Assembly (NCBI GenBank): GCA_964019415.1 | Contig: OZ025889.1 | Location: forward strand, 3,602,078 to 3,666,077 | Direction: 5' to 3' | Source: Ianthella basta | Taxonomy: Eukaryota > Porifera > Demospongiae > Verongiida > Ianthellidae | DNA length: 64,000 nt | In this document: one piece after another, positions 56,123-64,000 of the stretch | Numbering within the stretch: position 1 is the first letter of the stretch | Layout of the letters: every line of letters starts with the position of its first letter | The notes under the pieces: generated by a model | Seen by the model: the letters and a program-made list of their open reading frames with translations, nothing else | What the model was told of the DNA's origin: nothing | The model's database searches: none | Translations under genes and position numbers: made by a program

Positions 56123-58704
56123 ATGGAGGACGAGGACTGGCTACCCCTGCCGCCCGAAGAGCCGCTTCCCAGCGACTGCTGCGGCTCGGGGTGCACTCCA
56201 TGCGTGCAAGACATCTACCAGGAGGAGCTGGCCAGGTGGAAGAGGCTGAAGGAAATGAACCCAGAGGAAAGAAGAATGTTCTTTGAGCAAGAACGGGAGA
56301 GGGTCGACGACCGTCTGGACGAAGTTCCCTCCGCGATCAAACCGAGTCGATACACATCGTTTGAAGTAGGCAATGTACAAAATGTTGCGGGCAATGCGAA
56401 CGTGTACAGGTTCAAGCTCCCCGCTGGCCACAAACTTGGACTCTCCCTGGGACAGCATATTGTTGCAAGGTGAGTGGTACTAGTTTAACGGAACATCTGT
56501 ACCTGTAGGTATCACTACGGCGTGGATGGAGAATGCTACTCTCGTGTTGCCCTCGCATAATGCACTAAGGATAGTGATATGTAACTAATGTACAATGATA
56601 CGTCGTTTTGGCTGCAAAGGATTTTGTCAGGTCAGGTGTGAAGACTCCTCCCACATACTTGTGATGTGCTTGTTTGGGGCCTCATTTGTAGCTATCTTGT
56701 AACTCTCTTACATGTGTGCAGAGTGTGGAATGATAAAGGACAGGCCATCACTAGGCAGTACACTCCAGTCAGTCCCCTAGACCAGCGGGACTGGTTTGAA
56801 GTAGTCATTAAGGTTGGTTCCATATGGGGTGCATGTAATGCACACAGTGATGTGCTGAGGGCTCAGGCCATGACAGTTGAAGTACTTAGTACTTGCGGCA
56901 GTGTTCAATTTGGACACTGTTGGGTTGCTACATATTCAGCTACCCCATGGCTACAGTTGGTGGAATGTCTTGTCTATACATAGTACTTGCATATGCAGTA
57001 TGGGGCCTCCTGGTGTAGTTGAAGCACTGTGGGCATGTGCGCATTAGGTTGATATTGCAGGATACTGTTATGTGAAGAGGAACATAATGTGTGCAAGGGT
57101 CTCTGCTTTGTCTTTATAGCTCTACCCAATTGGGGCAATGTCGCAGGAAATTAAACAATGGTGTGTAGGTTCTCAAGTGGAGTGGAAGGGACCATTTGGA
57201 GGCATTGAGTACCACCACAATCAGGTATTATATTTATTGTATATGTTTATTGTATACTCCACACATTAGACTCCCAATGTTTGCATGGAGTGCATGTGCA
57301 TATCTTCCAAGGCAGTGTAAGTCAGTAATATGTTTTGTTGCACTTGTGTTCCCTAATTTTTCTGTCAGTATCGAAGAATTCTGATGCTGGCGTGTGGAAC
57401 AGGTGTGGCACCAATGCTGCAAGTAGTAAGGTATGCTTTATCTGCTATTGCTTGTTGCACTATATTGTAGAGGAATCAGGAGGGACAGTACTTTGGGCCT
57501 GAATGATGACAATAAGACACGAATGTGTTTAATGTGGCTTGCAATATGTACATGTTGGCTTGCAGTGAATGTTTTGCATGATACTGTATGTGTGTACATT
57601 CTCAGCAGTCCTCCTTTATTGCTTTTTGTTGTATATAAGCACACTCAATCCTCCTGCTCCAATTGCTGTCTTGTGTTCTATGCACAATATAGGCACATTC
57701 TGAGCAACGAGGATGAAGAGACTCGCCTCCACTTGGTATATGCCTGTAGGACGCAGCATGACATTCTCATGAAGGACCTACTGAATGAGTACAGCTCATT
57801 CTGGAACTTCAGAGTCACCTACCACCTAAGTCAAGTAAGCTGCAGGAGGCCATGATGATATGTTTGCCATACCTTCATATTGCTATATATTAGCCAGCAA
57901 TCGCACAATGGCATACACTCATGCACTCATACATTCATACACTCATGTACTCTTACATTCATTCACTCACATACTCATGCAGTCATGCACTCCATAGACT
58001 CATACACTCATGCGCTAGTGCACTCATGCGCCCATGCACTCATACGCTTGTACACTCATGCACTCATACATTCATACGCTCACATACTCACGCACTCATG
58101 CATTCATGCACTCATGCACTCATGCACTCATACACTCATGCACTCATGCACTCATGCACTCATACACTCATACACTCATGCACTCATGCACTAATGCACT
58201 CATACACTCATGCACTCATGCACTCATACACTTACATACTCGTGGAATCATACACTCATGCACTCATGCACTCATGCACTCATGCATTCATACACTTACA
58301 CACTTGTGGAATCATGCACTCATGCACTCGTGCACTCATGCACTCATGCACCATGCACTCATGCACTCATACATTCATACACTCACATACTCATACATTC
58401 ATGCACTCATGCAAGTTAACTCCTTTTTCTATTTCAGTATATTATTTAATATCTTTGCTTCCTGTGCCTTTCTCCTGGCTAGTGCACTGAAGGTGCCCTT
58501 AAAGCTACCCCTGGACTAGTAAGGTACACAGATGAGGTTGTGTGTAGCCGACTGACTGAAGAACTAGTGTCACAGTATTTGGAATCTGTCTCAGTTGATG
58601 ACTGCTATATTGTGCTAGTGTGTGGAACTCGATCTTTTGATAAGGACATGATTAATTATGCAACAAAGAATGGTGTTAGTAATAGCAAATATCATAAATT
58701 TTGA
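56123..58704 (+). CDS. CYB5RL: NADH-cytochrome b5 reductase-like protein (CYB5RL type), 322 aa
   Basis: Six exons in phase: 56123-56469, 56722-56812, 57120-57224, 57369-57430, 57693-57834 and 58483-58704. The N-terminus carries the short oxidoreductase-like domain typical of CYB5RL (DCCGSGCTPCVQDIYQEEL), followed by the FAD-binding barrel with RQYTPVSP, the GPFGGIEY loop, the NADH-binding part with ACGTGVAPMLQ, and LVCGTRSFDKDMI near the end. It should be a flavoprotein passing electrons from NADH, possibly to cytochrome b5. The C-terminus ends naturally in KF followed by the stop. A 500-bp array of 8-bp repeats fills intron 5. All FAD and NADH motifs are intact. Confidence 0.9.
57905..58415. 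repeat. 8-bp tandem repeat (ACTCATGC/ACTCATAC)
   Basis: About 60 degenerate 8-bp units in intron 5 of the reductase gene. Since 8 is not a multiple of 3 and the unit lacks stops, several overlapping long frames appear; they are not genes. Confidence 0.95.
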
Positions 58705-58989
58705 TTGTACTTCATCATTTATTTCATTAAATGACACTGTATGTACAATGTATTCAGCATTAAATTCACAAACTTGTCTGCAGCAGTGCTATAAGCAGTA
58801 CATGTTCATTTCCTACAAACCAGCATGGTGCAGCCTGATGACTACTGTAGCTGATGGCAAGTTGAAATGTTGTTTTGTGCTTTGTAGCCACGTTATGTAC
58901 GTGTGCTGTCTGCCATATTGTTACGCGACACATTAAAAAGCTGCATTTGTTTTGCGTATGGATTAGCTACGTATTATTTTGCAGCCCAT

Positions 58990-59310
58990 GGCATAGTCTG
59001 TTCTATTCTTGCTACTGTCCTGCCTTTCACTGTATCGGTGGTGGCTGTTTGTCACTGAAAGCTGAAACTATCACAGATTTAAGAATATGGTGAAATTCTG
59101 GACTGTCTTCTAAGTTCGGATTCTTCATCGTTGTGGTACAGACCATCAATGTTGCCTCTAATGTCATCCTTCCTATTATGTACCCAAAAATCACATGAAT
59201 GAAATCTTCAATGACACTTTTTTCAGTCAGCATGGTTTTTGATGCAGCTCACTTGACTCTAAATCCCACTTCAGTGTTGATTCTTATCTTTTTTTCAAGC
59301 CAGCACCAAT
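58990..59310 (+). pseudogene. Fragment of a 7TM receptor gene
   Basis: Corresponds to the last third of the intact receptor at 59804-60745 (TM5 end to TM7), with long near-identical stretches (VVQTINVASNVILPIMY, VFDAAHLT). It is interrupted by indels around 59180-59230 and by stops (e.g. after RIW). No start or upstream helices are seen. It is a truncated, decayed member of the tandem receptor cluster. Confidence 0.8.
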
Positions 59311-59803
59311 ACAAGCTTCAGCATTGCAATTGTTGCCCTTCCAGGGGTTTTGGCTCTTACATAGATGCTTCTATTGGGACTATAGTTTCACTGCCCCTAT
59401 ATAGAAAATGTGGGTGTGTGGTATCAGACTTAGTTGTGCCCTTAATTGGCTTCGGGTATTATGTGCATAAGTGTGAGCTAGTCCTCTTTCCCCTTCCCTT
59501 TCATACTAAAGTACATCTTTGGGTTACAGCATATGGTAAACCAGTGTCTTAGAACTTCTGACCCTGTTCCATTCCATGATCAGTTCAAGCAGTCAGTAGT
59601 TGCACTGAAGTGAGGCATGTAGTGTACTGCATCACACTTCTACTGTATGATGCATGAAAGAGAATGCTGCCTAGCTTGCTGTGCTGCTCTATTGACATGG
59701 CTTCTTTGGCAGATATACTATAGTTGTTTGTCTTTGCCTAATGTACTGCCATTATGTCAGTGATTGCGTTACCATATTGATTGCCAGAAGAGAGAGGAAC
59801 ACC

Positions 59804-60745
59804 ATGAGCAACAGTACCTTCAATGCCTCGGAAGGTGGAGAACTATTGTCTGTCAGTCGGGACAGTGCACTTTTCCTCCTCCTCATCCTGATAGCCACAG
59901 GAAGCAATTTCCTCATCATTGCAGCTTTGATTGTGGACAGAAAGACCCAACAGTGTGTTCGAGTGATCCTTGTGAACTTACTCCTCTCTGGTGTGGTTTT
60001 GTCATCGGCAATAATGACCTATGACGTCTTTGTCATAGTGGAAGGATTCAATAACTACAGCACATGGTGGGATGTGGTTAAAGTGATTTTCTTCTTTGGA
60101 GGAACTGCACGTGTGCTCTTTGCCACAATGTACGCTGTAACTGTATTCCTTGCACTGAAATTCTGGGATAAACCAATCACTGCACCCGAGAACACCAAAT
60201 ACTTCATCATTACAGCAGTCATAGTTTGGACAGTATCCTTCCTCAGTGCTCTTCCACAAGCTTTTCATGTAGTCAGTGACACATACCTTGAAAGCTGTAG
60301 TTGCTATGCTTACGGAACAGCTCATGTTGTAGCACACAGCATAGTCTTCTCTATTTTACCTATTATTCTGTCTTTTGCTGTCCTGATGGTGACTGTTTGT
60401 CACCACAAACACAAGACTGAGATTGATGAAGACCGTGATAGAGTTTTAAAAGGCCTCCTTAGGTTTGGTTTCTTCCTCTTTGTGGTACAGACCATCAATG
60501 TTGCCTCTAATGTCATCCTTCCTATCATGTACCAAAATCTTGTGAATGAAATTTTTGACGACACTTACTTTTCTTTTAGCACTGTTTTTGATGCAGCTCA
60601 CTTGACCATAATTCCTACTCCAGTGTTGATTCTCATATTTTTCAAGCCAGCCCGTGATACTCTGACAAGGTGGTTGACTTGTAGTTTCCTTCGTCAGAAA
60701 TGTGCTACATCTACTACTTCCAGCGTAATGAAGAGTTCAAAGTAA
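59804..60745 (+). CDS. Seven-transmembrane receptor, 313 aa, single exon
   Basis: Seven hydrophobic helices are visible: TM1 SALFLLLILIATGSNFLII, TM2 VRVILVNLLLSGVVLSS, TM3 region ARVLFATMYAVTVFLAL, TM4 FIITAVIVWTVSFLSALP, TM5 VFSILPIILSFAVLMVTV, TM6 GFFLFVVQTINVASNVILP, TM7 IIPTPVLILIFFKPA. N-linked sites (NSTFNAS) lie in the N-terminus. A Cys after TM4 (SCSCYAYG) could pair with the TM3 side, but a clear DRY motif is missing and the TM7 end reads PTP..L instead of NPxxY, so it is a divergent rhodopsin-like or lineage-specific 7TM receptor. The start is the Met preceded by ACC, matching the paralogue at 63590. Ligand unknown. Confidence 0.8.
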   Translation: MSNSTFNASEGGELLSVSRDSALFLLLILIATGSNFLIIAALIVDRKTQQCVRVILVNLLLSGVVLSSAIMTYDVFVIVEGFNNYSTWWDVVKVIFFFGGTARVLFATMYAVTVFLALKFWDKPITAPENTKYFIITAVIVWTVSFLSALPQAFHVVSDTYLESCSCYAYGTAHVVAHSIVFSILPIILSFAVLMVTVCHHKHKTEIDEDRDRVLKGLLRFGFFLFVVQTINVASNVILPIMYQNLVNEIFDDTYFSFSTVFDAAHLTIIPTPVLILIFFKPARDTLTRWLTCSFLRQKCATSTTSSVMKSSK

Positions 60746-61660
60746 ACGTCACATAATCGAACTAATGGAATTTATACTGACGTGACAATGAAGTATCATG
60801 ACTGCATGTTGTAAGTTATGTAATTAAAGTGGTACATATGATTTTTCTTTCACCTTGTAATGTACTACAAATTGTATTCCTTACATTATGAAACACTGCA
60901 TTACCGTAATCTGCAGTTTGACAAACTGACTGTAACATTCTTTATAGCTATATGCTCTAGTATTTCCATGCAGATTAGCATGAAGATGTAATTATAGCTA
61001 TAAACATTATGTCATGCCTCCATAGGACACACTATATTGACAACTGTGCATCAGATTCTCCTCTGCTAAGTGAATACGTATTTCCCTTATCTGCTTGTTT
61101 CCGTTTTACACCTATTTTTACTAATAGGTGCTTTATTGGATGCCGATTGCCAACTAGGCCACTCTACACTCTCAATGTACATGCATACACTCCCCACAGC
61201 ATCATTTCTCTCCATAGAACAAACACACACACTGTAAAGTTGTCATTTGAAACCACCACCATTTTACTGTGCAAGGTACATTATGTGCTCACAGGTATAT
61301 ACAGTAGGGCTCTGAATGTGGTGCATAGCCACGCCATAAACACATTTGTACAGCTTTTATGTGCTTGTGGATCAGTGAACCAGTGCCAGTGGGCTAGGAT
61401 AGCAACAAATTGGTGAACTAAACTAGTTTACAGGTCAATGATGTTTGAGTGAATATGTTAAAATATCCTACATTGTCCTACATTGCCCTTCATTGTCCCC
61501 AAGCTGTTCGCTTTGCACTAGGTGGCCATTATAATGATGTAGTTAAGTGAAAGCTCTTTTCAAACCCCTGGCTACATGTCCCTGGAACTCATGCAGTGCC
61601 AATTTGCACACAGACAACATTACTTAGCATACTTGCAATATTATGTAACTATAGTACACA
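60746..61660. other. Intergenic region
   Basis: No supported gene between the intact receptor and the 19-bp minisatellite. Confidence 0.5.
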
Positions 61661-62445
61661 GGCAACATATGAGCACACAGACATTGTATGAATGCACAGA
61701 CAACATATGAGTACACAGGCAACGTACGAGTACACAGGCAATGTATGAATGCACAGGCAACGTATGAGTGCACAGGCAACGTATGAGTGCACAGGCAACG
61801 TACGAGTACACAGGCAACGTATGAGTACACAGGCAACGTACGAGTACACAGGCAATGTATGAATGCACAGGCAACGTATGAGTGCACAGGCAACGTATGA
61901 GTGCACAGGCAACGTACGAGTACACAGACAACGTATGAGTGCACAGGCAACGTATGAGTACACAGGCAATGTATGAATGCACAGGCAACGTATAAGTGCA
62001 CAGGCAACATATGAGTGCACAGGCAACGTATGAGTGCACAGGCAACGTATGAGTGCACAGGCAACGTACGAGTACACAGACAACATATGAGTGCACAGGC
62101 AACGTATGAGTACACAGGCAATGTATGAGTGCACAGGCAACGTATGAGTGCACAGGCAACATATGAGTGCACAGGCAACGTACGAGTACACAGACAACGT
62201 ACGAGTGCACAGGCAACGTACGAGTGCACAGGCAACGTATGAGTACACAGACAACGTACGAGTGCACAGGCAATGTATGAGTGCACAGGCAACGTACGAG
62301 TACACAGACAACGTATGAGTGCACAGACAGCATTTGAGTACACAGACAACGTATGAGTGCACAGACAGCATTTGAGTACACAGACAACATTTGAGTACAC
62401 AGGCAACGTATGAGTGCACATATGCAGACAACACTCCTTACTATT
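61660..62445. repeat. 19-bp minisatellite, about 41 copies
   Basis: The unit ACAGGCAACGTATGAGTGC and close variants (TACGAGTAC, AATGTATGA, ACAGACAAC) repeat every 19 bp. Because 19 leaves remainder 1 modulo 3 and the minus-strand unit has no stop in any frame, three overlapping minus-strand frames of 249-277 codons arise. They are artefacts of the repeat. Confidence 0.95.
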
Positions 62446-63589
62446 ATGTATGCTCATAGAACATTACGTACTGTAGCACATGGTAACGTACATGGTTTAT
62501 AGCATACATAGTATAGGTATTATCAACTCAGGCTTAAGCAATATAGCTAATCCTTTGCTGCTCTATCACTAAAAGAGAAGCACATGGTATATGCATAGGT
62601 ACAGTTGGATATAGCTATTATAATTATACACTGCGCCATGCAGTGCACCATTTGAACATCACCGCACACTCCACATACTGTAAGTAGTTTTGTGTTGTAT
62701 ATGTATGTATGTTTACATTGCCATTTATGGTACGTATATAACTCCACTTTGCAGTTGGGTGGGCATTGATCGGAAAGTTATAAAGGAGCTATAGGTTAAG
62801 CAGACAGCAATAATGGTGTGCCACTACCAAATTGGCAGATCTTACAGCATCATATGTAGCTACAGGCAGAGTGAAAATTGCCACATGCAAAAGGTGAGTT
62901 GTGTATAATTTGTTATTACCAGACCTAAACCCACAAAGATCAAAACTTTCAGTTCAATCTCTGGTGCATGGAAGTACGTGTGCCATATAGTGCAGTGTTT
63001 GTGTTAGCTATAGCTATAATATAGCTATACTGCGAACAAGCATGGCCTTTGACTGCACTCACTCTGCATCACATGGCTGGCTGGACAGTGCCAGTCAGCC
63101 AGTGCCATTTGCCAGTTCCAGTTGGACAACATTGGTGGTATGGATAGCATAGCAGCAGTTAGGTGGCAATGGCCAGATATAGTGCCAATATATAGTGTTT
63201 GCAATCACAGACAGATACCCACTTCTATTGACATGTACATGAACAGACAAACAAACAGACTAGGAGAGATTAAATACATATTAAGGATTATATAGCAATA
63301 TTCATGATAGAGCTATATGTTGATGTACGTCCTCCCATTCCTAGCTCAATTCAATATTGTTTTTGCAAATGTGCATCTCTCCACTTAGCCAACCTTGTGT
63401 ATAGACATACACAAAGTTTGCAGAGAGATGGATAAGATATGTGCATGTATAATATAATTGTGCATATGAAGCTATTTATAGCCATATGCCATCTATGGTA
63501 ATGTTTAACTGTGATGCCATACAATTTGTACACCTTTAGTAACATCAGTTTGCACTCTGAAGAAGGTCCCAGTGAAATCAAGCTTAAGC
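62446..63589. other. Intergenic region before the last receptor
   Basis: AT-rich with short TATAGC repeats. No gene seen; it should contain the promoter of the receptor starting at 63590. Confidence 0.5.
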
Positions 63590-64000
63590 ATGATGGATAA
63601 TATTACCTTCAATGCCTCAGATAGCAACCAACAACTATCGCCTGTCAGTCGGGACAGTGCACTCTTCCTCCTTCTCATCCTGGTCACCACAGGAACCACA
63701 ATCCTCATCATTGCAGCTTTGATTGCAGACAGGAAGACTCAGCAGTCTGTTCGAGTGATCCTCGTCAACTTACTCCTCTCTGGTGTAGTTCTGTCAGTTA
63801 CAATCATGATCTATGACATCATTGTCATAGTGGAAGGATTTGACTACTACAGTACATGGTGGGATGCGGTTAAGGTACTAGCTTTCTTTGGAGGAACTGC
63901 ACGTGTGCTATTTGCCACAATGTACGCTGTAACTGTATTCCTTGCACTGAAATTCTGGGATAAACCAATTACTGCACCTGAGAGCACCAAATACTTCATC
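63590..64000 (+). CDS. Seven-transmembrane receptor paralogue, cut by window end
   Basis: The first 137 codons of a receptor very similar to the one at 59804-60745 (SRDSALFLLLIL, VRVILVNLLLSGVVLS, GGTARVLFATMYAVTVFLA). The frame is open to the last base. TM1 to the start of TM4 are present. The start ATG is followed directly by a second in-frame ATG. Tandem duplication is the evident origin. Confidence 0.85.
   Translation, partial: MMDNITFNASDSNQQLSPVSRDSALFLLLILVTTGTTILIIAALIADRKTQQSVRVILVNLLLSGVVLSVTIMIYDIIVIVEGFDYYSTWWDAVKVLAFFGGTARVLFATMYAVTVFLALKFWDKPITAPESTKYFI

Noticed and set aside
57880-58519. Several plus-strand frames rich in His-Ser-Cys-Thr
   Set aside because: They read the 8-bp intronic repeat of the reductase gene in different frames.
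61624-62457. Three long overlapping minus-strand frames (249-277 codons)
   Set aside because: They are produced by a stop-free 19-bp repeat; the peptides are pure repeats with no other protein character.
1-64000. CRISPR arrays, tRNA or rRNA genes
   Set aside because: No spaced identical repeats with unique spacers and no tRNA-like box sequences were recognised; the tandem arrays are simple minisatellites in a eukaryotic setting.

Overview
This is eukaryotic, animal-type DNA. Coding regions are cut into many short exons with GT-AG introns, AC/TG microsatellites are frequent, and foldback and MITE-like repeats are dense. A marine or freshwater sponge (or another early-branching animal) fits best: the window has an ankyrin/ZU5/Death-domain gene, a ROCO/LRRK-type kinase, a membrane tyrosinase, clustered 7TM receptors and a HIRAN ORF, and noncoding DNA is rich in TAGCTA motifs. 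The species is an inference. There are no prokaryotic operons and I recognised no tRNA or rRNA.

Layout. 1.97-6.5 kb (+): ankyrin-ZU5-Death gene, 5' and 3' ends not found. 7.9-13.3 kb: a lone PHD-finger exon, a large foldback, a frameshifted coding fragment, and about twelve copies of a roughly 130-bp G-tract satellite. 14.07-15.85 kb (-): intact single-exon membrane tyrosinase. 17.05-24.18 kb (+): CLN7/MFSD8-like transporter, copy 1, 10 exons. 24.91-31.35 kb (-): ANK-LRR-ROC-COR-kinase protein whose kinase lacks the catalytic Asp. 33.96-40.02 kb (-): a 12-exon, fully in-frame gene that looks like a RAG1-related transposase. A HIRAN ORF and MITEs lie in its introns, and an acidic 5-exon gene lies just upstream (40.79-41.68 kb). 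42.686-48.777 kb: a complete 6.1-kb element with 91-bp terminal inverted repeats, carrying a DUF6589-type protein (+) and a RecQ-type helicase (-) tail to tail; 200 Ns interrupt the first. 48.86-55.48 kb (+): transporter copy 2, starting 83 bp after that element's end. 56.12-58.70 kb (+): CYB5RL-like cytochrome b5 reductase, 6 exons. 59.0-64 kb (+): 7TM receptor cluster (a pseudogene fragment, one intact gene, one cut by the window edge) and a 19-bp minisatellite.

The two strongest observations are the RecQ + DUF6589 inverted-repeat element and the RAG1-like gene. The latter keeps the RAG1 order of N-terminal zinc motifs, three acidic-residue motifs, a C-x2-C and an H-x4-H. Both sit between the two transporter copies, so the block between the duplicates appears to have collected mobile DNA after or during the duplication. 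All exon models are hand-made from splice signals and reading phase; functional statements come from family knowledge unless said to be seen.
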